Source of the DNA: Paralimibaculum aggregatum
Lineage (GTDB): Bacteria > Pseudomonadota > Alphaproteobacteria > Rhodobacterales > Rhodobacteraceae
Length of the DNA: 64,000 nucleotides
NCBI RefSeq assembly: GCF_030270585.1
Contig: NZ_BSYI01000008.1
Span: 91,614-155,613 of the forward strand
Direction: 5' to 3'
Positions 51,335 through 61,679 of this stretch are shown here, piece by piece (position 1 is the first letter of the stretch; each line of letters starts with the position of its first letter). A program made the translations under genes and the position numbers. The notes below the pieces were generated by a model, which saw only the letters and a program-made list of their open reading frames with translations, was not told the origin of the DNA and did not search any database.

Positions 51335-52743
<1,409 letters not shown>

Positions 52744-52837
52744 GGGATCTCCTCAAGACTGTCTGACCGGGAGATAGGCCGTTTGGGCCGCCGCTGCCAG
52801 CGCCGGCGCCGCTGTCGTCACGCGCCCGCGACGGCGG

Positions 52838-53551
52838 TCAGTCGAGGAAGCCGACGCTGCCGATCGGAATGCCGGTGGCCGCGTCGGCGTTGATCGCGTC
52901 GCGCGGGATATCACCCTCGAAGCGCGGGGTTCGCGGCGGCGGCGCGGCGGCGGCGGCGGCCTCCTCGGCGGCCTGCTCGGCCTCCTCGGCGGCGACCAGC
53001 GCCTCGATCTGCAGCGCCCGGCGGTCGACCGGCGCGGGCACACCGGTCGCCTGCAGCCGCTGCGATTCGGCGACCGGGTCGAGCAGCACCTCGGGGTCGA
53101 TCGCATCGTCGCCGGAGAACAGCTCGAAGATCGTCGGCACCTCGTAGGGCTGGTTCGCCTCCAGCGCCTCGTTCTCGGCCTGGATCTCGAGCCGGACCGC
53201 CGGCGACACGGCGCTGGCATCGGCCGCGGCCAGCAGCGCCGCCTCGCCGCGGCTCACGGTCACCCGCTGCGGCGCCGAGGGCGGCACCGCGCCGCCGGTC
53301 AGCACCGTCGCCGCATCGGCGCGCGGATCGGGGTCGAGCGGCGAGGGCCGGCCCGGATCGGGCGGCGGCAGGGTGGAATTGCCGAGCCCCGGCGGCATCT
53401 GCAGCCTGTCGCGCACCACCACGGCGAACTCGTCCGGCCCCGGTTTCTTCTGCGACAGCGCCTGGAGCGGGTTGCCGATGCTGCTGCATCCGGCCAGGGC
53501 CAGCGGGATCAGCGCTGCGGCGACGATGTGCCCGGTCCTCGGTGCCCGCAT
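52838..53551 (-). CDS. DUF3035 lipoprotein
   Basis: 237 aa; lipobox LAGC at Cys22 and a Pro-rich linker (DEFAVVVRDRLQMPPG near 40 is the DUF3035 start). C-terminal part Ala/Glu-rich, ending IPIGSVGFLD. Function unknown; adjacent to lspA in many Rhodobacterales. AGGAGG precedes the ATG. Confidence 0.85.
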   Translation of the reverse strand: MRAPRTGHIVAAALIPLALAGCSSIGNPLQALSQKKPGPDEFAVVVRDRLQMPPGLGNSTLPPPDPGRPSPLDPDPRADAATVLTGGAVPPSAPQRVTVSRGEAALLAAADASAVSPAVRLEIQAENEALEANQPYEVPTIFELFSGDDAIDPEVLLDPVAESQRLQATGVPAPVDRRALQIEALVAAEEAEQAAEEAAAAAAPPPRTPRFEGDIPRDAINADAATGIPIGSVGFLD

Positions 53552-53627
53552 GGCGTACAGTCCTCCTAAGCTTCACTGCCCGGAATACTGCCCGCGGCGT
53601 CTGCGTGCAACAGCCGCGCTTGCCGGC

Positions 53628-54113
53628 TCACGCCTTCCAGGCGATGACCACGGCGCCGAGGAAGATCGCGACATCGGCAATGTTGAAGGCGAAGGGGTTC
53701 TGGATGCCGCAGCAGCTCATGTTGAGGAAGTCGGCGACGGCGCCATACTGCACCCGGTCCCAGGCGTTGCCGAGCGCGCCGCCGGCCACCAGCGCGGCCC
53801 CGGCGGCCAGCGCCGGCGTGCCGCGCCGCGCGGCCCAGAGCACCAGCGCGAGGCTGATCGCGGCGGCCACGGCGACCAGCACCCAGCGCATGTCGGCCGA
53901 GCCCAGCAGGCCGAAATTCACCCCCGGGTTCCAGGCCATCAGGAAGACGAGATAGGGCGGCGCCACCTCCAGCCGCCCGACGCTCTGCAGGTCGAGCACC
54001 TCGAGCACCCAGAGCTTGCTCAGCCGGTCGAGCAGCAGCACGCAGAGCGCCACCACGCCGATCAGCCGCCAGACCGGGCGGCGTGCCGCGCCGGCCGCTC
54101 TCGCACCGGTCAT
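53628..54113 (-). CDS. lspA: Lipoprotein signal peptidase (signal peptidase II)
   Basis: 161 aa, four membrane segments. Catalytic aspartates in GNAWDRV and FNIADVA. It cleaves the lipobox of proteins such as those at 33.1, 42.6 and 52.8 kb. AAGGAG before the ATG. Between ileS and the M16 genes, near the common ileS-lspA order. Confidence 0.94.
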   Translation of the reverse strand: MTGARAAGAARRPVWRLIGVVALCVLLLDRLSKLWVLEVLDLQSVGRLEVAPPYLVFLMAWNPGVNFGLLGSADMRWVLVAVAAAISLALVLWAARRGTPALAAGAALVAGGALGNAWDRVQYGAVADFLNMSCCGIQNPFAFNIADVAIFLGAVVIAWKA

Positions 54114-54134
54114 GCCGGGGCTCCTTCCGGGAGA

Positions 54135-54500
54135 TCAGCGGGCGCCGAAGCCGCGGGAGAACACGTCGACCTGCCGCGACTCGCGGCTGGCCCGGAGCGT
54201 GCAGTCGAAATAGAGCGCGGCGGCGAGGCGGTCCTCATAGACGAACACCCGCCAGTCGGGATGCGACGGGTCGAGCACCCGCTGGCCGCGATAGCCGGTG
54301 CGGTCGAGCCGCCAGAGCACCGCGCGCATCTCCTCGCAGGAGAGCCCGGCAAGCTCGGGCATCTCGACCCGGACGCCCGCCTCGGTGACATGCAGCCGCG
54401 CCGGCGGATCGATCATGTCCACCGTCGGCGGGTTCACATCCGCCAGGCCGGAGCCTGCGACGACCAGAATCACCCCGAACACCGTCGACCGTCCCAACAT
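54135..54500 (-). CDS. Small exported protein of unknown function
   Basis: 121 aa with a hydrophobic signal peptide (about 1-21). Contains two Cys and PDWRVFVYEDRLAAALYFDC, a pattern I associate with unnamed proteins near lspA/ileS in Rhodobacterales. The ATG at 54500 follows a TTG at 54503; ribosome site weak. It lies between ileS and lspA. Confidence 0.65.
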   Translation of the reverse strand: MLGRSTVFGVILVVAGSGLADVNPPTVDMIDPPARLHVTEAGVRVEMPELAGLSCEEMRAVLWRLDRTGYRGQRVLDPSHPDWRVFVYEDRLAAALYFDCTLRASRESRQVDVFSRGFGAR

Positions 54501-54570
54501 CAAGCAACACCCACTCCAGTTCTCCCACGAGGGGACAGATTGCCCAACTTTCGGTCAAAATTAGGGCAAG

Positions 54571-54592
54571 GGCGGGAAATGTCATTCCCGCC
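54571..54592 (-). terminator. Hairpin terminator of ileS
   Basis: GGCGGGAA (54571-54578) and TTCCCGCC (54585-54592), loop 6 nt, 51 bases past the ileS stop. On the minus strand CTTGCCCTAATTTT follows, so the T-tract is displaced. Confidence 0.6.
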
Positions 54593-54643
54593 GGAGTGGA
54601 ATCTTCACGCGCGCGCTGTTTCACCGCAGGACCGGCCGGCATG

Positions 54644-57619
54644 TCACCGTCCGCCGGCCCCGATCACGCTGTCGCAGCGCCCGCAGAGGCCGGGGCGGGC
54701 GTGCCGGCCGACATCGGGCAGCACACGCCAGCAGCGGGCGCATTTCTCCCCCTCGGCGCGGTGGAAGACCACCCCGAGCCGCTCGTCCTCGAGCCGGAAC
54801 GCCTCCGCCGGCACGTCGTGCTCGGCGATGCTCAGCCCGGAGGTGATGCAGAGCTCGGCCATGTCGATGCCCTGCAGCGCCGCCGCGGTCTCCGGATCGG
54901 CGACATAGAGCGTCGGCGCGGCCTCCAGCGAGGCGCCAATGGTCTTCTCCCGCCGCGGGCCCTCGAGCGCGCCGTTGACCACCCGCCGGGCGGCGCGGAT
55001 GCGCTCCCAGCGCGCCGCCAGGGCGGCATCGCGCCAGGCGGCCGGGGTCTCGGGGAAATCGTGCAGATGCACCGAATCCTCGCCCTCCCCGGCGGCGTCG
55101 AAGCGGCTGAGCCAGACCTCCTCCATGGTGAAGACCAGCACCGGCGCGAGCCAGCGCACGAGGCGGTGGAACAGCAGGTCGAGCACCGTGCGGCAGGCCC
55201 GGCGGCGCAGGCTGTCCGGCGCGTCGCAATAGAGCGCGTCCTTGCGGATGTCGAAATAGAAGGCCGAGAGATCGCCGGTGGCGAAGGTGAAGAGCGACTG
55301 CATCACGCCCTGGAAATCATGGCCCTCGTAGCCCTTGCGGACCCGCTCGTCGAGCTCGGCGAGCCGGTGCAGCACCCAGCGTTCGAGCTCCGGCATCTCC
55401 GCCGGCTCGACCCGCTCGGCCTCGTCGAACCCGGCCAGCGCGCCGAGCAGGAAGCGCAGCGTGTTGCGCAGCCGGCGGTAGCTGTCGGCGGTGCCCTTCA
55501 GGATCTCCGGCCCGATGCGCATGTCGGCGGTGTAGTCGCACTGCGCCACCCAGAGCCGCAGGATATCGGCGCCATACTGCTTGATGACGTCCTGCGGCGC
55601 GACCCCGGTCCCGAGGGACTTGGACATCTTCTGGCCCTTCTCGTCCAGCGTGAAGCCATGGGTGACCACCGCCTTGTAGGGCGCCCGGCCGCGGGTGCCG
55701 CAGCCCTGCAGCAGCGAGGAGTGGAACCAGCCGCGGTGCTGGTCGGTGCCCTCGAGATAGACATCGGCGATGGCGTCCGCCGGGCCGTCGGCGCGGTCGC
55801 GCAGCACGAAGGCATGGGTCGAGCCGCTGTCGAACCAGACGTCGAGGATGTCGGTCACCATCTCCCACTGCCCGGCATCCGGCACGCCGGCGAGGAAGCG
55901 CTCCCTCGCGCCCTCGGCGAACCAGGCATCGGCGCCTTCGGTGCGGAACGCCTCGACGATGCGCGCGTTGACCGCCGCGTCCTGCAGCAGCTCGACCCGG
56001 CCCTCCGGCGTGGTGCGGCAGAAGCAGGCGAGCGGCACGCCCCAGGCGCGCTGGCGCGAGAGCACCCAGTCCGGCCGGTTCTCGATCATCGAGCGCAGCC
56101 GGTTCTGCCCGGTCTTCGGATACCAGGCGACCAGCTCGTTGATCGATTTGAGCGCGCGCTCGCGGATGGTCTGCCCGTGCGCGCCCATGCCGTCGTCGAG
56201 CGGCTTGTCGATGGCGACGAACCATTGCGGGCGGTTGAGCCGGATCACCGGCGCCTTGGAGCGCCAGGAATGCGCGTCGGAGATCGTCTGGCGCCGGGTG
56301 GCGGCCAGCGCGCCGATCTCCCTGAGCTTCTCCACCACCACCTTGTTGGCGGTGCCCTCGCGGCCCTTGCGGTCGAGGATGAAGTTGCCGGCGAAGAACG
56401 GCACATGCTCCAGGAACTCGCCCGCCGGCCCGATATTGTGGGTGATGCGGTCGAGCAGGCCCTTCTGGCGGAACAGCTCGTAATCGTCCTCGCCATGCGA
56501 GGGCGCGCAATGCACGAAGCCCGAGCCGGTGTCATCGGTGACGAAATCGGCGGCCATCACCGGCACATCATAGCCCCAGAACCCGTCCGCCGCGGCCAGC
56601 GGATGCGCGCAGGTGAGCCCGGCGAGCTCCTCGGCGCCGACCTGGCGGACGCGCTTGTAGCTGCCCGGCTCCAGCCGCGCCCGGCCGAGGATGTCCGCCG
56701 CCAGCGCATCGGCCATGACGAGCTTCTCCCCGGCAGTCACCCAGTTGCCCTCGGGCGCCTCGGTGACCTCGTAGAGCCCGTAGGCGATCTCCGCGCCGAA
56801 GGCGATGCCGCGGTTCGACGGGATGGTCCAGGGCGTGGTGGTCCAGATCACCACCGCCGCATCGAGGAGATCACTGCCGGGTGCTCCACCGGTGGCGATG
56901 TTGCTTGCGGCCATCCTGACCGGGAACTTCACCCAGATCGTGTCGATCTGACGGTCGTGATACTCGATCTCGGCCTCGGCCAGCGCGGTCTTCTCCATGG
57001 GCGACCACATCACCGGCTTGGAGCCCTGGTAGACCGTGCCGTTCATCACGAACTTGTGGAACTCCTCGGCGATCACCGCCTCGGCGTCGAAGGCCATGGT
57101 GAGATAGGGGTCTTCCCAGTTGCCGATCACGCCGAGGCGCTTGAACTCGGCGCGCTGCACGTCGATCCACTCGTCGGCGAACCTGCGGCACTCGGCGCGC
57201 AGCTCGTTGACCGGCACCGCGTCCTTCGACTTGCCCTTCTTGCGGTACTGCTCCTCGATCTTCCACTCGATCGGCAGGCCGTGGCAGTCCCAGCCCGGCA
57301 CGTAGCGGCTGTCGTAGCCGCGCATCTGCGCCGAGCGGACGACGAAATCCTTCAGGATCTTGTTCAGCGCATGGCCGATATGGAGATGCCCGTTGGCATA
57401 GGGCGGGCCGTCATGCAGCACGAAGACCGGGCGCTCGCCGGCGCTCTCGCGCAGCCGCGTGTAGACGGCGAGCTTCTCCCAGCGGGCGAGCCAGTCGGGC
57501 TCGCGCTTGGGCAGGCCGGCCCGCATCGGGAAATCGGTTTCCGGCAGGAACAGCGTGTCGCGGTAGTCCGTGCCCTCGGGGGCGGCGGGGGTGGTCGGAT
57601 CGGTGGTGTCGGCGCACAT
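54644..57619 (-). CDS. ileS: Isoleucyl-tRNA synthetase
   Basis: 991-aa class Ia synthetase. HIGH motif in GHLHIGHALNKIL (near 77), CP1 editing domain (about 200-400, TTTPWTIPSN), KMSKS in GQKMSKSLGTG (near 610), and a C-terminal zinc finger CARCWR...CGRCD. ATG at 57619. Upstream of the unknown exported protein and lspA. Confidence 0.97.
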   Translation of the reverse strand: MCADTTDPTTPAAPEGTDYRDTLFLPETDFPMRAGLPKREPDWLARWEKLAVYTRLRESAGERPVFVLHDGPPYANGHLHIGHALNKILKDFVVRSAQMRGYDSRYVPGWDCHGLPIEWKIEEQYRKKGKSKDAVPVNELRAECRRFADEWIDVQRAEFKRLGVIGNWEDPYLTMAFDAEAVIAEEFHKFVMNGTVYQGSKPVMWSPMEKTALAEAEIEYHDRQIDTIWVKFPVRMAASNIATGGAPGSDLLDAAVVIWTTTPWTIPSNRGIAFGAEIAYGLYEVTEAPEGNWVTAGEKLVMADALAADILGRARLEPGSYKRVRQVGAEELAGLTCAHPLAAADGFWGYDVPVMAADFVTDDTGSGFVHCAPSHGEDDYELFRQKGLLDRITHNIGPAGEFLEHVPFFAGNFILDRKGREGTANKVVVEKLREIGALAATRRQTISDAHSWRSKAPVIRLNRPQWFVAIDKPLDDGMGAHGQTIRERALKSINELVAWYPKTGQNRLRSMIENRPDWVLSRQRAWGVPLACFCRTTPEGRVELLQDAAVNARIVEAFRTEGADAWFAEGARERFLAGVPDAGQWEMVTDILDVWFDSGSTHAFVLRDRADGPADAIADVYLEGTDQHRGWFHSSLLQGCGTRGRAPYKAVVTHGFTLDEKGQKMSKSLGTGVAPQDVIKQYGADILRLWVAQCDYTADMRIGPEILKGTADSYRRLRNTLRFLLGALAGFDEAERVEPAEMPELERWVLHRLAELDERVRKGYEGHDFQGVMQSLFTFATGDLSAFYFDIRKDALYCDAPDSLRRRACRTVLDLLFHRLVRWLAPVLVFTMEEVWLSRFDAAGEGEDSVHLHDFPETPAAWRDAALAARWERIRAARRVVNGALEGPRREKTIGASLEAAPTLYVADPETAAALQGIDMAELCITSGLSIAEHDVPAEAFRLEDERLGVVFHRAEGEKCARCWRVLPDVGRHARPGLCGRCDSVIGAGGR

Positions 57620-57819
57620 GGGGGGCTGCCTCGCTATGGCTCGTCAGGGTCAGGAGAGGGACGCGCGGCGGTCGCGCACAAGCCCGGCCCGCCCCGATCA
57701 GGATCGGCGACGGACCGGGCCGCTAATTCGAGCAATGATGCGCTGCGCCCAAGCCATGGCCCGCGTATACCGCCCGGCCTCCCGGGCGTCCAGACCGGAT
57801 CGGTTTTGCCGGGTGCGCA

Positions 57820-57850
57820 AGAATAAATTCGCTCGGGCGGGGATTATTCT
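57820..57850. promoter_or_regulatory. AT-rich inverted repeat before doxX
   Basis: AGAATAA (57820-57826) and TTATTCT (57844-57850), 17 bp apart, in an otherwise GC-rich gap of 293 bp. Probable operator or promoter region for doxX. Confidence 0.4.
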
Positions 57851-57912
57851 CGCGCAGCCGGCGCGCCATCTCGGGTCGGACACAGCACCGCCCCGCAATG
57901 ATGGAGGGACCG

Positions 57913-58410
57913 ATGACCGACACCGCCGCACCCGTTTCCGCACCCGTTTCCGCCGCGACCACCCCGCTGGCAATCCCCGCGCTCCGCCCGCTCTATGCCG
58001 CGGCCGGCCCGCTCGCCGATGCCGGCCTGCGCGTCGCCGCCGGGCTGTTCCTGCTGCCGCATGCCGCACAGAAGCTGTTCGGCTGGTTCGGCGGCTACGG
58101 GCTCGAGGCCAGCGGGCAGTACTTCGAGACCCAGCTCGGCTTTGCCGACGGCTTCGCGGCGGCGCTGGCCGCCGGCCTCGTGGAGCTGGTCGCCGGGCTA
58201 GCGCTGGCGCTCGGGCTCGGCACCCGGATCGCCGCCGGCGCCATCGCGGTGATGCTGCTGGTGGCGACCACCGTGCACCTGCCGAACGGCTTCTTCTGGA
58301 CCGATGGCGGCTGGGAATACCCGGTGCTCTGGGCGATCCTCGCCGCCCGCTTCGCCGCCGCCGGGGGCGGGGCCTATTCGCTCGACCGGCTGATCGGCCG
58401 CGAGGTCTGA
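57913..58410 (+). CDS. DoxX-family membrane protein
   Basis: 165 aa, four membrane segments; LRVAAGLFLLPHAAQKLFGWFGG is the DoxX hallmark. Function in thiol or quinone redox is known only for some members. GGAGG lies five bases before the ATG at 57913, preferred over the ATG at 57898. Confidence 0.85.
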   Translation: MTDTAAPVSAPVSAATTPLAIPALRPLYAAAGPLADAGLRVAAGLFLLPHAAQKLFGWFGGYGLEASGQYFETQLGFADGFAAALAAGLVELVAGLALALGLGTRIAAGAIAVMLLVATTVHLPNGFFWTDGGWEYPVLWAILAARFAAAGGGAYSLDRLIGREV

Positions 58411-58842
58411 GCCCGAGACGCGGCGCTGCCGGGGATCGGCCCCGGCGGCGCGGCACCCCGAACGCCGCGCGGCGCGCCAGCAGGGGCCGGCCCGGTTCGC
58501 CATCCAACGCGAAGCCGGGCGCGGCGATGGCGGCGCCCGGAGAACGGCCGTTGGGCACGCCATCGACGGCAATGCGGCCGTAGCCGATCCGCGCCAGCGC
58601 GGCCGCCGCTGCCGGAGGCCGACATCGTGCCGGCCGGCGATCGCCCTTGTTGGCCTGCCAGGCCCTGCCGCCGCCGCCGGAGCGCCGGGCTTGATCCTGG
58701 CTGCGAAGGGCAGGGCCGAACGCGAAGCGGCGCCCAGCCCCGGCGCGGCGATCCTGCAGCGGAGCCGAAACGAATGCGGGCGCCCCCGCGTGCTGCGGAG
58801 GCGCCCGAAACGGTCGGGATCTGGCGCGCCGTCAGGCCCGGA
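58411..58842. other. Convergent intergenic region
   Basis: 432 bp between doxX and rplY with no supported gene or RNA besides the rplY terminator at its right end. Confidence 0.45.
58777..58807 (-). terminator. Hairpin terminator of rplY
   Basis: CGGGCGCC (58777-58784) pairs with GGCGCCCG (58800-58807); four inner pairs extend it. On the minus strand CATTCGTTTC follows. Confidence 0.6.
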
Positions 58843-59472
58843 TCAGCCCTCGGCGACCTCGGTCTCGGCCTCGGTGCCCTCATCCTCGTCGTCGTCGCTG
58901 ATGAGGCCCTTCGGCGTCGAGATGTTGAGGATCACGAAGTCGCGGTCGGTGATCATCGGCCGGGTGCCCTCGGGCAGCGCGATATCCGAGATCTTGACCG
59001 TGTCGCCCAGCTGGCGGCCTTCGAGATCGACCACCAGCTTCTCCGGGATCGCGCTCGCGTTCACCTTGAGCTCGACCTCCGGGCGCACCACGGTCAGCAC
59101 GCCGCCCTTGCGCAGGCCGGGGCATTTCTCGTGGTTGATGATCTCCACCGGGATGTGGAGGTTGATGCGGCTGCGCTCGGAGAGGCGCAGGAAGTCCACA
59201 TGGGTCGGCATGTCGCGCGTCACGTCGCGCTGCACGCCGCGGCAGATCACCGTGGTGTCCTCGTCGCCAACCCGCAGGTTGATGAGCTTGGACAGGAACT
59301 TGCCCGCCTTCAGCTCCTTGAGCAGCACGTTGAACTTCACGTTGATCGACTGCGGGTCCTTGCCCCCGCCATAGACGACGCCGGGGACGTAGCCGTCCCG
59401 CCGAGCCTGTCGGGCAGCCCCTTTGCCCGTGCCCGGCCGCGCCTCCGCCTCGAGAATCGGCAGATTGGCCAT
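58843..59472 (-). CDS. rplY: 50S ribosomal protein L25, general stress protein Ctc
   Basis: 209 aa: L25 N-domain (about 1-95, RRDGYVPGVVYGG) plus the Ctc C-terminal domain and an acidic tail. Binds 5S rRNA. AAGGAG seven bases before the ATG. pth, its usual neighbour, is absent here. Confidence 0.95.
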   Translation of the reverse strand: MANLPILEAEARPGTGKGAARQARRDGYVPGVVYGGGKDPQSINVKFNVLLKELKAGKFLSKLINLRVGDEDTTVICRGVQRDVTRDMPTHVDFLRLSERSRINLHIPVEIINHEKCPGLRKGGVLTVVRPEVELKVNASAIPEKLVVDLEGRQLGDTVKISDIALPEGTRPMITDRDFVILNISTPKGLISDDDEDEGTEAETEVAEG

Positions 59473-59537
59473 GATGTATCTCCTTGAATTGCCCTCCGCG
59501 GTGATCCTCCAGGGGTGTAAGCGCCGCGGAAGCGCGC

Positions 59538-59566
59538 CCTATAACGGGATTCGCCGCCTTTGGCCA
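59538..59566 (-). promoter_or_regulatory. Candidate promoter of rplY
   Basis: TGGCCA (59566-59561) and TATAGG (59543-59538) with a 17-bp spacer on the minus strand, about 65 bases before the start. The -35 is a fair match only. Confidence 0.45.
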
Positions 59567-59629
59567 GCCCTTCGGCGACGATGCCGGAAAGGCCGGCCGC
59601 CACGGCCATCGCGCTCGCCGCGCCGAGGT

Positions 59630-59710
59630 TAATGTAACGCGGCGGTGAAATTCAAATAAAATTCTCGTCTCGTTTCTGAATACATGTATCGCAACAGTAC
59701 ATTGACCGAA
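59630..59710. promoter_or_regulatory. AT-rich upstream region of the VPLPA protein, with palindrome ATACATGTAT
   Basis: An unusually AT-rich patch for this genome, with the perfect palindrome ATACATGTAT (59680-59689) and a further TACATT nearby. It probably holds the promoter and an operator for the exported protein downstream. I see no clear -35/-10 pair. Confidence 0.4.
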
Positions 59711-59767
59711 ACCGCGCGGCGTGGTCGATCACGGGTCCAGTGAAAACCCGGATTTCGGAGCGACCCC

Positions 59768-60469
59768 ATGCGGCTTCTGGCCCCTCTCGTCTTCTGCGTC
59801 GCGATGACCGGCAGCGCTGCCGACGCGGCGACGCTGACCGTGACGCAGCAGAACCCCGGCAACATCTTCGCCGATGCTGCCGGCAACAATGCCTGGCATG
59901 CCAGCGGCAGCGTGATCTACCACGGCCAGAGCCGGACGCCGATCGCCGGGCTGTTCCGCCTCACCGGCGACGACGGTGTCGGCCCGGCCTTCGATTTCGA
60001 GGCCTTCTGCATCGAGCTCGGCCAGTACTATGCCAATGGCAGCGTCTACGGCGCCGCGCCGCTCCGCGATGCCGCGGTCTACGGGCGGATCGACGCGCTG
60101 TTCAGCAATGCCTATGCGGGCGTGGTGGATGCGCTGACCGCGGCGGCCTTCCAGTTCGCGATCTGGGAGATCGCGACCGACCGGGTGCTGGATCTCGGCG
60201 CCGGGGATTTCCAGCTCGCCGGCAGCAGCACGGCGGGGGCCGTGCGGCTCGCGGCGAGCCATGTCGCCAACATCGCCGCCGGCGTCTGGACCGGCAGCGG
60301 CGGCGCCTATGACCTCCTGGCCCATCCCGGCTCGCAGGATCTGGTGCGGCTCGGCGCCGGCATCAGCGCCGATCCGGCCAGCGCGGTGCCGCTGCCGCCG
60401 AGCCTGCTGCTGCTGCTCGGCGGGCTGGCCGGGCTCGGGGTGCTGAAGCGGCGCGGGCGGGCGGGCTGA
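59768..60469 (+). CDS. Exported protein with a VPLPA-CTERM-type sorting signal
   Basis: 233 aa. Signal peptide (1-20, cleaved near ADAA); a central domain of unknown type with two regions rich in Ala/Gly; then a C-terminal tripartite signal (from about 206): VPLPPS, a hydrophobic helix LLLLLGGLAGLGVL and KRRGR. This is a VPLPA-type variant of PEP-CTERM, recognised by an exosortase. No exosortase is in the window. Likely a surface or matrix protein. GGAG precedes the ATG. Confidence 0.85.
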   Translation: MRLLAPLVFCVAMTGSAADAATLTVTQQNPGNIFADAAGNNAWHASGSVIYHGQSRTPIAGLFRLTGDDGVGPAFDFEAFCIELGQYYANGSVYGAAPLRDAAVYGRIDALFSNAYAGVVDALTAAAFQFAIWEIATDRVLDLGAGDFQLAGSSTAGAVRLAASHVANIAAGVWTGSGGAYDLLAHPGSQDLVRLGAGISADPASAVPLPPSLLLLLGGLAGLGVLKRRGRAG

Positions 60470-60595
60470 GCGGCGCCGGCGCCGCCGCTGCGCCAGCCGA
60501 TGCGCCAGCCGGTGCGCCAAAGGGCTGCACCCGCCCTGATTGCCGTGGGCGCTCCCCGGCGGTACAGATTCCTGACCGCAACGGAGGGAGCTTGC

Positions 60596-61354
60596 ATGGC
60601 TGAGCCCGACGCGCCCCGGGTGGCGCTTCTCGTCACCTGCCTGGTGGACATGATCCGCCCGGCCATCGGCTTCGCCAGCGTGCGCCTGCTCGAGGCCGCC
60701 GGCTGCACGGTGCATGTGCCGCGGCAGACCTGCTGCGGCCAGCCCAACTGGAACTCCGGCGACCGTGCGGGCGCGCAGGCGCTGGCGCGGACGATGATCG
60801 CCGCGATGCAGGGCTACGACTATGTCGTGGTGCCCTCGGGCTCCTGCGCCGCCACCGTCATCAAGGACTATCCGGCGATCCTCGCGGGCGAGCCGGAGGA
60901 GGCGGCGGCCAGGGATCTCGCCGGGCGGACGCACGAGATCGTCTCGTTCCTGACCGATGTGCGCGGTGTCGAGGGGGTCGAGGCGCAGCTTTCCGCCCGC
61001 GCCACCTATCACGACAGCTGCTCGGGGCTGCGCTCGCTCGGCATCAAGGAGCAGCCGCGCCGGCTGCTCGCCTCGGTGGCCGGGCTGGAGCTCGCCGAGA
61101 TGGAGGATGCCGAGGTCTGCTGCGGCTTCGGCGGCACCTTCTGCGTGAAATACCCGGAGATCTCCAACAAGATGGTCTCCAACAAGGCGGGCAACATCGC
61201 CGGCACCGGGGCCGATCTGCTGCTGGCCGGCGATCTCGGATGCCTGCTGAACATGGCCGGCAAGCTCTCGCGCGAGGGGCGCGGGGTGTCGGCGCGCCAT
61301 GTCGTCGAGGTGCTGGCGGGCGAGACCGAGACCCCGCCGATCGGGGAGGCCTGA
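60596..61354 (+). CDS. lutA: L-lactate oxidation iron-sulfur protein LutA
   Basis: 252 aa with two CCG domains of the LutA/LldE type: QTCCGQPNWNSG (near 44) and VCCGFGGTFC (near 178), likely cysteine ligands of Fe-S clusters. With LutB and LutC it oxidises L-lactate to pyruvate. GGAGG precedes the ATG. Followed by the small gene at 61475 rather than directly by lutB. Confidence 0.93.
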   Translation: MAEPDAPRVALLVTCLVDMIRPAIGFASVRLLEAAGCTVHVPRQTCCGQPNWNSGDRAGAQALARTMIAAMQGYDYVVVPSGSCAATVIKDYPAILAGEPEEAAARDLAGRTHEIVSFLTDVRGVEGVEAQLSARATYHDSCSGLRSLGIKEQPRRLLASVAGLELAEMEDAEVCCGFGGTFCVKYPEISNKMVSNKAGNIAGTGADLLLAGDLGCLLNMAGKLSREGRGVSARHVVEVLAGETETPPIGEA

Positions 61355-61387
61355 GCCAGATGCCTTCAATATCTTGTGCCCCGGAGC

Positions 61388-61396
61388 TTATCCACA
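61388..61396 (+). promoter_or_regulatory. Perfect DnaA box
   Basis: TTATCCACA, the consensus DnaA site, 33 bases after lutA. An imperfect inverted copy, cgtggacaa (61421-61429), is nearby. Confidence 0.4.
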
Positions 61397-61474
61397 GCTT
61401 CATCTTGACCCCGGAGGGGCCGTGGACAAAAATGCCATTCATCCGAAACCCGATTCTGGAAGGGGGTGATGGAA

Positions 61475-61597
61475 ATGGCGACCAAGACGGTGAACAAGAG
61501 CGCAAAGACTGGCCGGTTCGTTTCGAACCAGAAGGTCAAGTCGGCGCCGGCGACGACGTACAAGCAGACCGTGAAAACGAAGAAGGGCTGCAAGTAG
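61475..61597 (+). CDS. Small basic protein (40 aa) of the 'SAKTGRFVS' type
   Basis: A 40-aa Lys-rich protein, MATKTVNKSAKTGRFVSNQ..., too short for most gene finders. The core KSAKTGRFVS recurs in short uncharacterised proteobacterial proteins. GGGGG is 8 bases before the ATG at 61475. An intrinsic terminator follows 30 bases after the stop, so it is probably a separate transcript. It sits between lutA and lutB. Confidence 0.7.
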   Translation: MATKTVNKSAKTGRFVSNQKVKSAPATTYKQTVKTKKGCK

Positions 61598-61627
61598 GGC
61601 TGCCCCTCTCCATTGCCACATGCACTT

Positions 61628-61661
61628 GGGCGCGCCCCGATACGGGGTTGCGCCCCTTTTT
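61628..61661 (+). terminator. Intrinsic terminator of the small gene
   Basis: GGGCGC/GCGCCC outer stem and CCCCG/CGGGG inner stem with an ATA loop, followed by CTTTTT (61656-61661). It ends 18 bases before lutB begins, just ahead of the lutB ribosome site. Confidence 0.85.
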
Positions 61662-61679
61662 GCGTGGGAGAGCTATGCG

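Noticed and set aside
54596..57826. 1076-codon plus-strand open frame
   Set aside because: Antisense to ileS, low-complexity composition, no ribosome site; ileS is unmistakable.
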